From NCBI GenBank assembly GCA_964478945.1, contig CAYZJV010000023.1, positions 1 to 37,391 of the forward strand: a DNA stretch of 37,391 bases, read 5' to 3'. The notes under the pieces are model-generated. The model was given only the letters and a program-made list of their open reading frames with translations. It searched no databases and had not been told where the DNA came from. The position numbers were made by a program, and so were the translations under genes. Of the stretch, positions 16,545-25,080 are shown in pieces (the stretch's first letter is position 1; each line of letters starts with the position of its first letter). Source of the stretch: CAYZJV01 sp964478945 (GTDB taxonomy: Bacteria > Spirochaetota > Spirochaetia > Sphaerochaetales > Sphaerochaetaceae).

Positions 16545-16612
16545 ATTTATGCTCCGAAATAACAAAATGATAAAAAAGAAATATCATATGAAAATATAAA
16601 TACTGTAAAAAC

Positions 16613-16641
16613 ATAGTAAACTGTAGTATTATTGCTGTCAA
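16613..16641 (-). promoter_or_regulatory. Promoter of the aroE-like operon
   Basis: Minus-strand TTGACA (16641..16636), 17-base spacer, TACTAT (16618..16613). The predicted start near 16606 gives a leader of about 60 bases, rich in A and T. Confidence 0.75.
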
Positions 16642-16703
16642 TGGATTTTATGAAGATTGGTGTATATTCTTTATTTACAAGTAGAAGTGAATGATATAGT
16701 AAA

Positions 16704-16719
16704 ATTCAATAAGTTGAAT
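16704..16719. promoter_or_regulatory. Palindrome, possible operator
   Basis: ATTCAA (16704-16709), TAAG, TTGAAT (16714-16719): perfect six-base arms. It is nearly central in the gap between the divergent aroE-like and YbiW-like genes. The regulator is unknown. Confidence 0.4.
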
Positions 16720-16894
16720 ACACTTGTTTTTCGAGTTGTAAATGATAGTATTATATAAAAATAAATAATATATGCAAAGATTATGAACGTGGTGTTTTAT
16801 CTAGTGGTAATAGTTTTGTTCAGGATGCGGCAAGATAAAAGAACTGTTTTCTGAGTGTCTACTCTATTATATTCTAGATATAAAGATACAAATA

Positions 16895-16923
16895 TTGACT
16901 TTCAAACGAAAATAAAATAGTAT
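16895..16923 (+). promoter_or_regulatory. Promoter of the YbiW-like gene
   Basis: TTGACT (16895-16900), 17-base spacer, TAGTAT (16918-16923; 4/6). The predicted start is near 16930, which leaves a short leader containing AAGGAAGG. Confidence 0.5.
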
Positions 16924-16945
16924 TGATTATAAGGAAGGGTTTGCT

Positions 16946-19333
16946 ATGACTGAAAGGATTCAACACTACCGGGAGCGTATACTGAGCACCAGACCCACCC
17001 TCTGTATCGAGAGGGCCAAATATTATACGGAAGCCTATAGGCGACATGAGGACAAGCCTGTCATCCTCAAGCGGGCTTTTGCACTCAAGGATACATTGGA
17101 GCGGATGACCATCAGGATCGAACCTGAAGACCTTTTGGTTGGGAACCACTCTTCCACGATTTATGCAGCCCCCATTTTTCCCGAATATGCGGTGGAGTGG
17201 ATCCAGAAGGAAATCGATGAGTTTGAGAAGCGCAATGGTGATGCGTTCTATCCCGATGAGGAGACCAAGAAGGAGCTTTTGGAAATCTGTAGGTATTGGG
17301 AACATAAGACAACCTTGGATAAGGGGAGGGCTTTGTTTACCGATGAATTGACAGCTATGCATGAGACGGCCATCATCAAGGCCGAGGGCAATCTCACCAG
17401 TGGTGATGCCCATATCGCAGCCCATTTCAGGCAAATCATGGAAAAGGGGTTGGAATGGTATCGTCGAGAGGCTGAGAGAAAACTTGCCGAGTCCGATTTC
17501 GTCACCGATGAAGATTTGAAGAAAAGGAGCTTCTATACCTCGGTCATTATCGCAATGGATGCCTTCAGTACCCATATTCTCCGTTTCGCTGAATTGGCGA
17601 AGGAGTTGTCGCAGAAGACCGGGGATGCGCAACGCAAGCAGGAGTTGCATCTCATCGAGCGCAATTGTCGCCATATAGCCTATGATCCGCCGAATACCTT
17701 CTACGAGGCTCTTCAACTGACATGTTTCATTCAGCTGGTGTTGCAGATAGAGAGCAATGGGCATTCTCTTTCCCTTGGCCGTTTGGATCAATATCTTTAT
17801 CCTTTCTACTCACAAGATAGTAAGGATGGTTCATTGGACGATGCATTCGTCATGGAACTGCTTGAGAATTTTTGGTTGAAGTTGGTGAGTGTGAAGAAGA
17901 TCAGATCTTGGTCCCATACCCGATTTTCGGCAGGTGGTCCTTTGTACCAGAATGTCACCATTGGTGGACAGCTGCAGGATGGTCGGGATGCGGTGAATGC
18001 ACTCTCATTTCTTGTGTTGCGTTCGGTTGACGAAACCAAGCTCACGCAACCCAACCTTTCGGTACGGTTTCATCCCGGTATCGACCAAGACTTTCTTATG
18101 GAATGTATCGATGTGATCGAATCTGGTTTCGGCATGCCTGCGTTCAATAATGATTCTGTTGTGATTCCCGCCTTCAAGAGTTATGGCGTTGAGGATGAGG
18201 ATGCATGGGACTATTCGGCGATCGGATGTATCGAGACCGCAGTTCCGGGAAAGTGGGGATACCGCTGTACGGGAAAACATTTCCTCAATTTCGTTCGTGT
18301 GTTCCTGGCCGCGATGAATGATGGTGTTGATCCGGTCAGTAAGAAGCAATTTCACAAGGGAATTGGAAAATTGGAGGATTTCACCGATTTTTCCCAGGTG
18401 ATGGAAGCTTGGGAACTGCAGGTGAGATACTATGCGAGGGCGGGAATCGCCATCGATACCGCTGTGGATGTGGTGCTGCGTGATGAAGCTCCCGATATCC
18501 TTTGTTCCGCTTTCACAGATTACTGTCTCGAAAGAGGAAAGACGATCCATGAAGGGGGGAGCAAGTATGATCTCGTTTCGGGGTTGCAGGTCGGTATTGC
18601 GAATCTGGCCGACTCTCTTGCCGCCATCAAGAAGCTGGTGTTCGAGGAGAAGCGTTTCACCGGCAAGCAGATGATGGAGGCCATTGAGAGCAATTTCGAG
18701 TTGCCCGGAGGGGAAGAGATTAGGCAGATTCTGGTGAATCATGTCCCCAAGTACGGAAACGATGATGATTATGTCGATAATCTACTGGTGGAAGCCTATG
18801 GTTACTACCTCGATGAGATTACGAAATACCGCACCATCAGGGATGGGTGTGGCCCGATCGGATGCAGATACTTTGGTGGTACTTCCAGCATCTCGGGCAA
18901 TGTACCGGCTGGTGCGGTAGCTCCGGCCTCCTATGATGGAAGGAAGGCTTGGAGGCCGCTTGCCGAAGGGGCTTCCCCCTCCGCGGGAGCCGATCAATCG
19001 GGTCCCACCGCGGTGATGCGGAGCCTGGCGAAGTTGCCGACCGAAAAGATCACCGGTGGGGTGTTGTTGAACCAAAAGCTTACTCCTGTGGTGCTGAAGT
19101 CCAAGGAATCAAAGAAGAAACTTGCTGCCATGCTGCATGCCTTCTTCGATGGGATGCATGGATGGCATGTCCAATACAATATCGTGGATAGGGAGACTTT
19201 GCTTGCCGCCCAAGAGAATCCTGAAGAATATCGGGACCTCATTGTTCGGGTTGCTGGCTACTCGGCCTTCTTCACCAATTTATCGCGCGAGACCCAGAAC
19301 GATATCATCGCAAGGACGGAGCAGACGTTGTGA
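16946..19333 (+). CDS. ybiW: YbiW-like glycyl-radical C-O lyase (probable 1,5-anhydroglucitol-6-phosphate lyase)
   Basis: A 795-residue glycyl-radical enzyme of full length. The radical Gly is G771 in RVAGYSAFF; the thiyl-radical Cys is C428 followed by E430 in AIGCIETAVPGKWGYRCTG. There is no Cys-Cys pair, so it is not a pyruvate formate-lyase despite common labels. From memory it is closely similar to E. coli YbiW across the active site and C-terminus (NGHSLSLGRLDQYLYP, NVTIGGQ, FGMPAFNND, GGVLLNQKL). YbiW has been reported to ring-open 1,5-anhydroglucitol-6-phosphate to 1-deoxyfructose-6-phosphate. AAGGAAGG precedes the start. No activase is adjacent; the one at 21262-22176 must presumably serve it. 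Exact substrate is inferred. Confidence 0.85.
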   Translation: MTERIQHYRERILSTRPTLCIERAKYYTEAYRRHEDKPVILKRAFALKDTLERMTIRIEPEDLLVGNHSSTIYAAPIFPEYAVEWIQKEIDEFEKRNGDAFYPDEETKKELLEICRYWEHKTTLDKGRALFTDELTAMHETAIIKAEGNLTSGDAHIAAHFRQIMEKGLEWYRREAERKLAESDFVTDEDLKKRSFYTSVIIAMDAFSTHILRFAELAKELSQKTGDAQRKQELHLIERNCRHIAYDPPNTFYEALQLTCFIQLVLQIESNGHSLSLGRLDQYLYPFYSQDSKDGSLDDAFVMELLENFWLKLVSVKKIRSWSHTRFSAGGPLYQNVTIGGQLQDGRDAVNALSFLVLRSVDETKLTQPNLSVRFHPGIDQDFLMECIDVIESGFGMPAFNNDSVVIPAFKSYGVEDEDAWDYSAIGCIETAVPGKWGYRCTGKHFLNFVRVFLAAMNDGVDPVSKKQFHKGIGKLEDFTDFSQVMEAWELQVRYYARAGIAIDTAVDVVLRDEAPDILCSAFTDYCLERGKTIHEGGSKYDLVSGLQVGIANLADSLAAIKKLVFEEKRFTGKQMMEAIESNFELPGGEEIRQILVNHVPKYGNDDDYVDNLLVEAYGYYLDEITKYRTIRDGCGPIGCRYFGGTSSISGNVPAGAVAPASYDGRKAWRPLAEGASPSAGADQSGPTAVMRSLAKLPTEKITGGVLLNQKLTPVVLKSKESKKKLAAMLHAFFDGMHGWHVQYNIVDRETLLAAQENPEEYRDLIVRVAGYSAFFTNLSRETQNDIIARTEQTL

Positions 19334-19397
19334 TCCGCTGCACATGGGATCGACTTCGTCCGATGGGACAATGGGCCCGAACGTATTGGCTTCCGTC

Positions 19398-21239
19398 TTA
19401 TGCGATCGGCCAATCTTGGTTGATGAAGTAGACTGCTCCGATCGCCTGGGCGAACTGTGCGACGGTGTAGTGATGGTGGGAATCGAGTTGTTTCATCAGA
19501 GGCGTGTTTGCCAGTGTCGCATCGGCTACTTCATAGTGCAGATTTGCATCGACCGTTCTCGCTCCTTCCCTAAGAAGGCGAAGGCAACTTGGTTGTTTCA
19601 CCAATCTTCCGAACAGTATGGGTGTGTTCGTCTTGGGTTGCAGAATCCTCTTCGTCTCAATCCATGCAATCGCCAAGGCTTTCCCGATTTCCCGCCATAT
19701 CTTGTCGTTGGTGGTATCGTGTTCCCTATCGGGTAAACTCATCATGTGCTCGAGGAATGGTTTGCGAAGGTCTTTCGGTTCAGTGGGGACGATTGCGCGA
19801 AGTTCTCCATCGATTTTTCGTTCGACAATAAATCCCTTGTCTTTCAACTCCAGATACAAGTCGGGTCTTTCGGAGGGAAAGTATTTCATCGCAAGACGAA
19901 ACACTCCGCTTTGACAGGCATACTTCTGCACCGTTCCGGCGATGGATGTATTGAAGTTGTTTACGCTCCTGATATCGTCGGGATGATGCTTCCTTTGCTC
20001 TTTGCTTCCCAGATCTATGATGAAATTGTAGACTTCAAGGGGAATGTCGGGTATCGTTCCGTCTTCGAGCACCCAGCCGGTGCCCAGCTCTGTTCCAAGC
20101 GTGTAGGCGAGCACACCTTCCGCCAGTTGTGCTCCATCGTTTGCCGCCATTTCCACTGCAGCGGTAAACGCCGCCATCGGTCCGTCATTGATGATCCGGA
20201 TTTTTGCCTGTGGACCGAGAATCCGGTGTAATCGTACATCCAGTTCGGTCAACTGGGAAAAATCCTTCTCATAATCTATTTCTGGATTGCTGCGGATGCC
20301 TCTTGTCTTATAGACTTCTCCACCCACGATCTTGTTTTGTACCACCACATCCGGAAAACACATTCCCAGGCCATTGATTTCGGCCGACGATTGCTCCAAG
20401 GTCGATTTCACCTCCGCAATGGTATCCCGCATGGTTTGTTCTGAGGCCGAGGTCGCGAGTGCGGATTCGATCTTTTCCAGCATTCTGTCGCGCAAGTTCT
20501 CCGATTTTACCTGCAATACTGTCGCATGCGCCCTCAATAGTTCCACGAGAAGACAGATCGGATCCACAAGTTGTCTGCTGGTGGTGAAGCTCGCCGGGAA
20601 CCAATCATACTCTTTATAGGAGACGATGGTTTGTCCTTTCACCATCACCGCCTTGATGTCGGTTCCACCGATGTCCATGCCGATGAGGAGTTTTCCCTCG
20701 AGGTTGTGTGTAACACGGGTGAACAGACTATGTTCCGGTGTGTGTCGCTTGATACGATCGGTCCTGTCGTTGGGAACTGCTTCATCTGTGTGTATGTTGA
20801 ATGAAAAGTCGGAACGTTCCGGGAGGATGGCTCCCAACATTCGATCGATGACATTGAGCGCTCTTCCGTATCGTCTTCGTTCCGATCTGGTTGAGCCCTC
20901 ACCAAATACGTGGGGGATTCGGTGGAGCAGGTCTGTCAGGGATTTGGAGTTCCGTTCCATATAGATGTCCATGCGTCGTCCGCCTAGCGCCGAAAGAATA
21001 TTGTAGATTTCGGCAAATAGATATTCTTGGACAAATTCGAGCTTCTCGTTCGATGTTTCCATTGGGATGAGTGAGGGGATCCTGAAAGAGAACCAACGAT
21101 GTTCATTCGGCTCAAGAAAATCAAGCCGACAATGAATATCGTGACTTTCCGATTCAGGAAGAAGCGCGAAGGCTTGTCGGACATCCGTGATGTAGACGGG
21201 ATTGTCTTGTTGGGCTTGCGAAAGGAATGTGTCGAGCAT
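19398..21239 (-). CDS. Large atypical ROK-like sugar-kinase-fold protein with a ~180-residue N-terminal extension
   Basis: A 613-residue protein. Residues ~1-180 are an extension I do not recognise. From residue ~184 an ASKHA/ROK fold begins with the phosphate-1 motif GMDIGGTDIKAVMV (D189), a catalytic-region Asp in IRIINDGPMAAF (D352), and a glycine-rich phosphate-2-like stretch TLGTELGTGWVLEDG. The CxCGxxGC zinc motif and the GExGH motif of normal ROK kinases (~300 residues) are absent. AGGAGG lies six bases before the ATG. It follows the activase gene by 22 bases, in one operon with the PflD-like enzyme. It is probably a kinase making a sugar 6-phosphate for that enzyme; a sensory role is possible. 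Confidence 0.65.
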   Translation of the reverse strand: MLDTFLSQAQQDNPVYITDVRQAFALLPESESHDIHCRLDFLEPNEHRWFSFRIPSLIPMETSNEKLEFVQEYLFAEIYNILSALGGRRMDIYMERNSKSLTDLLHRIPHVFGEGSTRSERRRYGRALNVIDRMLGAILPERSDFSFNIHTDEAVPNDRTDRIKRHTPEHSLFTRVTHNLEGKLLIGMDIGGTDIKAVMVKGQTIVSYKEYDWFPASFTTSRQLVDPICLLVELLRAHATVLQVKSENLRDRMLEKIESALATSASEQTMRDTIAEVKSTLEQSSAEINGLGMCFPDVVVQNKIVGGEVYKTRGIRSNPEIDYEKDFSQLTELDVRLHRILGPQAKIRIINDGPMAAFTAAVEMAANDGAQLAEGVLAYTLGTELGTGWVLEDGTIPDIPLEVYNFIIDLGSKEQRKHHPDDIRSVNNFNTSIAGTVQKYACQSGVFRLAMKYFPSERPDLYLELKDKGFIVERKIDGELRAIVPTEPKDLRKPFLEHMMSLPDREHDTTNDKIWREIGKALAIAWIETKRILQPKTNTPILFGRLVKQPSCLRLLREGARTVDANLHYEVADATLANTPLMKQLDSHHHYTVAQFAQAIGAVYFINQDWPIA

Positions 21240-21261
21240 TATAGCCTCCTGTTCTTGCGAT

Positions 21262-22176
21262 CTATAATTCTGGTGCGATGGTGATTCCCAAATCGGTAAG
21301 GATGGTATAGAACTCCTGCATCTCTACTTCGCTGTATGGTTTCATGGTATGCAAATGGGCATGTTCCTTCTTCATCACCATATATTTGCTTTCAGCCAAT
21401 GGGTTGAAATTGATCAGCTCTATGGGAGTGGAGGGGGCGTTCTCCATGACGAATTTTCCTATCGACTCAAGGTTTTCCCGTGTCGCAGTCATACCTGGTA
21501 TCATGGGAATGCGAACGAGGACCTCCCGCTTGTGGGAAGTGAGGAGTCTGAAATTATTCAATATGGGGGCATTGTGTCTACCCGTGTATTTCTCATGCAA
21601 GTGGGGATCCATAAGCTTTAGGTCGACAATAAAGTAATCGACCAAGGGGAAAAATGATTCGAATGTCTCCCGGCTGGCATACATCGCTGTTTCGATCGCT
21701 GTATGGATATGGTTCCGCTTCATTTCACGCAATACCGCTTTTGCGAATTCGGCTTGGAATAATGGATCTCCTCCAGACAATGTGATGCCGCCTCCACTGG
21801 TTCGATAGAATGCTTGGTCCTGGAGTAGTGTTTCCACGACTTCTTCGACGGTCATCCATCGGCTGTTGTAGCTGAGGGCTTTGGTTGGACAGGCATCGAC
21901 GCAGTCATTGCAGTCGGAACAGGAGCTGTGTCTCACCTTGATGAACGGTTCTCCCTCTTTGCCGAATTCAACCGCTCCGTTTTCACATGCGGCGACACAG
22001 GCTCCGCAGCGTATGCACTTGTTCTCGAAGTACCAAAGGTGGGGGTGATAATCTATTCCTTCGGGATTGTGGCACCACACACATTCCAATGGGCATCCTT
22101 TCAAAAATAGGGTGGTTCTGATACCCGGACCGTCGTGGACAGCGAATTTCTTGATGTCGAATACATTTCCTTTCAT
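21262..22176 (-). CDS. Glycyl-radical-enzyme activating enzyme (radical SAM)
   Basis: A 304-residue radical-SAM activase that installs the glycyl radical using S-adenosylmethionine and a reduced [4Fe-4S] cluster. The SAM-cluster motif is C28-x3-C32-x2-C35 in KGCPLECVWCHNP. Two extra ferredoxin-type cluster motifs follow (CIRCGACVAAC and CSDCNDCVDAC), as in activases of dehydratase/lyase-type glycyl-radical enzymes, unlike PflA. GGITLSGGDPL is the SAM-binding GGE-like stretch. Its ATG overlaps the stop of the PflD-like gene (ATGA), with GGAGG just upstream, so the two are translationally coupled. It is the only activase in the window. Equivalent to E. coli PflC/YbiY. Confidence 0.92.
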   Translation of the reverse strand: MKGNVFDIKKFAVHDGPGIRTTLFLKGCPLECVWCHNPEGIDYHPHLWYFENKCIRCGACVAACENGAVEFGKEGEPFIKVRHSSCSDCNDCVDACPTKALSYNSRWMTVEEVVETLLQDQAFYRTSGGGITLSGGDPLFQAEFAKAVLREMKRNHIHTAIETAMYASRETFESFFPLVDYFIVDLKLMDPHLHEKYTGRHNAPILNNFRLLTSHKREVLVRIPMIPGMTATRENLESIGKFVMENAPSTPIELINFNPLAESKYMVMKKEHAHLHTMKPYSEVEMQEFYTILTDLGITIAPEL

Positions 22177-24551
22177 TCATCTCCTCCATAACAGGTCCGC
22201 TCGATGATTTCATCTTGAAGATCGGAAGCCAATTCAGTGAAGTATGCGGTATAACCGGCCACCCGTACAGTCAATCCCGAGTACTGTTCAGGATTCTTTT
22301 TCGCAGCGAGCAAGTCTTCTTTCTTCAGTACATTGAATTGGATGTGGTTTATCTTCAATTCAACGAATGTGCGAAGAAAATCGGAGAATTTCATAATTCC
22401 TGTGTGGTTTTTGAAAAAATCGGAGCTGAACTTCATGTTCAGCAGGGTACCATTGCTTCCCAGCTTGGATTGAATCCTTGCCACCGATTTGAGTAATGCG
22501 GTGGGACCTTCCATATCCCGTCCGTACATCGCAGACATGCCTCCGTCGGCAAGAGGGTCCTTGGCATGCCGTCCATCTGCGCTCGCTCCCACATTTTGTC
22601 CCATCGGAATGTGGGCTGACACGGTATAGAGTCCGGTATGATATCTCCCGCCACGAGCATTCGTATGATCTTCAAGTTGTTTCGAAAAATATGAGATCCA
22701 GTGGTTGCCAATCTCATCCACCCAGGCAATGTCGTTGCCGTATTTTGGAATCTTGTGGAGGACGAATTGTCTCAATGGTTCCTTGCCTTCCCAGTTGGAG
22801 TACAGGGCTTCCATCAATTCCTTTGGATCGATTTTCTTGTCTTCATATACCGCCTTCTTGATCACCGCCAGACTGTCGGCGATGTTGGCCACTTGAATGG
22901 CTTGTATTCCAGAGAGATTGTAATGTGCTCCTCCTGCGGTCACATCCAGACCTTTCTCAAGGCAGTTGTCGATCACGCTGGAGAGAAATGCCGAAGGAAG
23001 TACTTGCGCATGTGTTCTATCGACCACATCGCAGCATCGTATCATCCTTTCGATGTAATGGTTCAATTGTGCCGCGAACGCCGTCTCCAGTTCCTCGAAT
23101 GTAGCATAGTCGGTCAAGGTTCCCAGAGGCAGACCCATCCGTGTATTTGTGAGAAGACACACTCCATTGGTGAGTGTCAGCTCGAGAGCCTTCATGAGAT
23201 TGAACATGGCCGCATCGCTCCATCCCAGATTGTTGCCATGGGTGGTAAGTTCCACACAGCCTACTATGGCGTAGTCGACGGCATCCTTTTTCTCAATTCC
23301 CACATGCTCAAGAGCGGGAACGACCCCTTCATCATTGAATATCTGGGGCATGCCGCAACCCATTCCGATCACCCGGCTACATTCCTCCACGAAGGAGTCG
23401 TCCGAGTTCTTGAACAATCGTGCGGAGAGGTTCGGTTGTGGCAACAGAATATGGCTGGTGGCCTTGAGGAAAAGAAATGAAAGTTCGTTCGAGGCATCCT
23501 TTCCGTCACTCGTCTGTCCTCCACACGCGATGTTGAATCCGATGGGGAATCCTGCGAAGTATTTCGCGCTATGGGAGTTGCGGAGATAGACGATTTGGTT
23601 GAATTTGAGCCAAAGTGCTTCGATGAGTTCGAGTGCATCCTGTCTCGAGATAGCCTTTGTTTCAATGTCATGTAGGTAATAGGGGTAGAGGTATTGGTCG
23701 GCCCTACCAGGGGAGAATGAAGATGCGTTGGATTCCATCTGTAGTATCACGTAGAGGAACCACATCGATTGCAATGCTTCGTGGAAGGTTCTGGGCGGAG
23801 TTGTGCTCAGTGCTTCACATATCCTGCCGACTTCCTCGAGGTTTTCACGATGTGGTGCATTTTCGGGGTCCTTTGCCATTTGTCTGGCAAGATCGGCGTA
23901 CCTGAGCATGAATTCGATAGCCCCATCCTGAACAATGATCACACTCCGGTAGAAGTCCTTCTTGTCTGTATCGGCCAGTTCCATCTTCTCTTGTGCGATC
24001 TTCTTCAATCCCATCGGTCCGATTTGTAGCCAAGTCTCGGTGTTGGGGCATATGTGCCCTTGGGCATGGTCCTTCTGGTTGATCTTGGCTACTTTCACGA
24101 TTTCATCGACTTCCCCACCGATTTTTCCTTTGATCACATCCTCAAGGCATTTACCTTTCCAGTAGGGGTATATTTCCTGGTTGAAGGTCTCAATATCCTC
24201 TGGATGGATGTTGAAACGGTCTTGGGGTCGGGTGGGTAGGGTTGCGAATTCGTCATATACCCATGAGCTTCCCGCTTCGGGAAATACGACTCCTCCTCTC
24301 ACTCCAGAGGTTCGGTTGCCGACGATGAGTTCCATGGGGTCGATTCGTATCGACATTCGTGTCAATGATGCGTAGAGGCTTTTTGCCCTCTGTATCGCTT
24401 TGGGGTCGTTTTCATTTCTCTTGTATGTCTCTGTAATGATTTTCGCCTGTTCTATCGACGCATAGCGCGGTTCTTCCAACATATGCGTTTTCAGTGCCTG
24501 TATTCTGCCGGTGCAGATCAGATTGGATATCTCTTCATGGTTGGCAGTCAT
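22173..24551 (-). CDS. pflD: PflD-like glycyl-radical C-O lyase (probable 1,5-anhydromannitol-6-phosphate lyase)
   Basis: A 792-residue glycyl-radical enzyme. The radical site is G766 in RVAGYTAYF and the active Cys is C432 with E434 in IVGCVELTTHGNNLGWSDAAMFN; there is no Cys-Cys pair. From memory it resembles E. coli PflD in many stretches: RPQDRF, EIYPYW, YFAGFP, LPQPNL, TVSAHIPMG and HIQFNV. PflD has been reported to act on 1,5-anhydromannitol-6-phosphate. The frame opens earlier, but the ATG at 24551 has AAGGGG upstream and fits the family start. It leads an operon with the activase and the ROK-like protein. The exact substrate is inferred from similarity only. Confidence 0.85.
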   Translation of the reverse strand: MTANHEEISNLICTGRIQALKTHMLEEPRYASIEQAKIITETYKRNENDPKAIQRAKSLYASLTRMSIRIDPMELIVGNRTSGVRGGVVFPEAGSSWVYDEFATLPTRPQDRFNIHPEDIETFNQEIYPYWKGKCLEDVIKGKIGGEVDEIVKVAKINQKDHAQGHICPNTETWLQIGPMGLKKIAQEKMELADTDKKDFYRSVIIVQDGAIEFMLRYADLARQMAKDPENAPHRENLEEVGRICEALSTTPPRTFHEALQSMWFLYVILQMESNASSFSPGRADQYLYPYYLHDIETKAISRQDALELIEALWLKFNQIVYLRNSHSAKYFAGFPIGFNIACGGQTSDGKDASNELSFLFLKATSHILLPQPNLSARLFKNSDDSFVEECSRVIGMGCGMPQIFNDEGVVPALEHVGIEKKDAVDYAIVGCVELTTHGNNLGWSDAAMFNLMKALELTLTNGVCLLTNTRMGLPLGTLTDYATFEELETAFAAQLNHYIERMIRCCDVVDRTHAQVLPSAFLSSVIDNCLEKGLDVTAGGAHYNLSGIQAIQVANIADSLAVIKKAVYEDKKIDPKELMEALYSNWEGKEPLRQFVLHKIPKYGNDIAWVDEIGNHWISYFSKQLEDHTNARGGRYHTGLYTVSAHIPMGQNVGASADGRHAKDPLADGGMSAMYGRDMEGPTALLKSVARIQSKLGSNGTLLNMKFSSDFFKNHTGIMKFSDFLRTFVELKINHIQFNVLKKEDLLAAKKNPEQYSGLTVRVAGYTAYFTELASDLQDEIIERTCYGGDE

Positions 24552-24593
24552 TTTCGTCCCCTTTTCGCCGTCATGACGATACATTACTATTGA

Positions 24594-24613
24594 ATGATAA
24601 TTAATATTATCAT
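24594..24613. promoter_or_regulatory. Palindrome upstream of the PflD-like operon, possible operator
   Basis: ATGATAAT (24594-24601), TAAT, ATTATCAT (24606-24613): perfect eight-base arms about 45 bases before the start codon, where an operator or -10 region would be expected. No clean sigma70 promoter could be chosen around it. Confidence 0.5.
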
Positions 24614-24720
24614 GAATGAAACCAAATATCAATCAAATGTGAAGAATATGAAGATGAGGAGGATTGTCGGGTAGTGCGGAAGGTTCCGCTTTGGCAGATC
24701 ATGGTTAAGATGTTTCTAAG

Positions 24721-24741
24721 TATATGATATGCAATCATATA
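24721..24741. promoter_or_regulatory. Palindrome between the divergent operons, possible operator
   Basis: TATATGAT (24721-24728), ATGCA, ATCATATA (24734-24741): perfect eight-base arms. It shares ATGAT/ATCAT half-sites with the palindrome at 24594, with a different spacing. Confidence 0.45.
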
Positions 24742-24897
24742 ATTTATCTTTTACCTGTAGTGTGGGAGCGTTGTTGGAAAGCTCTATCCGATTTTTCAGT
24801 TACCAGTTTACTGGAAATGTGTGTTGTAAACATGAAAAGGGCTTTCGAAAGAAAGATAAAACAAAAGAAATACGAAAAAAAAAATTTCAAATAATAG

Positions 24898-24926
24898 TTG
24901 CGCGCTAAAAATATCTGGAGTACAAT
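24898..24926 (+). promoter_or_regulatory. Promoter of the sugar ABC operon
   Basis: TTGCGC (24898-24903), 17-base spacer, TACAAT (24921-24926). An A-rich tract just upstream (~24875-24885) may act as an UP element. The predicted start near 24933 leaves a leader of about 147 bases. Confidence 0.65.
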
Positions 24927-25017
24927 GAGTCCAGTCAAAGATGATGATGATTTGATCATGTTGCGGAAAACCGGTCGTTAAAGTTCTTTTGCATAGTAAT
25001 ATAGCTGTTGCCCACAT

Positions 25018-25080
25018 ATGGATGCGAAAGAGCTGGAAGTCGGAAAAAAATATCAAAAGGAAATGGTAGGAGGAAGATGA
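25018..25080 (+). CDS. Possible 20-codon leader peptide overlapping the binding-protein start
   Basis: ATG at 25018 opens 20 codons, rich in Lys and Glu, ending in TGA at 25078-25080, which shares one base with the ATG at 25080 (TGATG). The binding protein's own GGAGG lies inside this frame. No ribosome site precedes 25018, so translation is doubtful. Confidence 0.25.
   Translation: MDAKELEVGKKYQKEMVGGR

Larger units (their letters stand above)
16545..16945. other. AT-rich divergent regulatory gap, no gene seen
   Basis: About 400 bases, strongly AT-rich compared with its flanks. It holds the aroE-like promoter, a palindrome ATTCAA-TAAG-TTGAAT at 16704-16719, and the YbiW-like gene's promoter. 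Between ~16640 and 16880 I see no open frame with a ribosome site and no hairpin terminator. Confidence 0.6.
24552..25079. other. Divergent regulatory gap between the PflD-like operon and the sugar ABC operon
   Basis: About 530 AT-rich bases. It contains two palindromes (24594-24613 and 24721-24741), the ABC operon promoter with an upstream A-tract, and a transcribed leader of about 147 bases with a short open frame. No longer gene with a ribosome site is seen. Confidence 0.6.

Noticed and set aside
16946..24551. Calling the two glycyl-radical enzymes pyruvate formate-lyases
   Set aside because: Both have a single active-site Cys followed by x-Glu (GCIE, GCVE) and lack the adjacent Cys-Cys pair of PFL.
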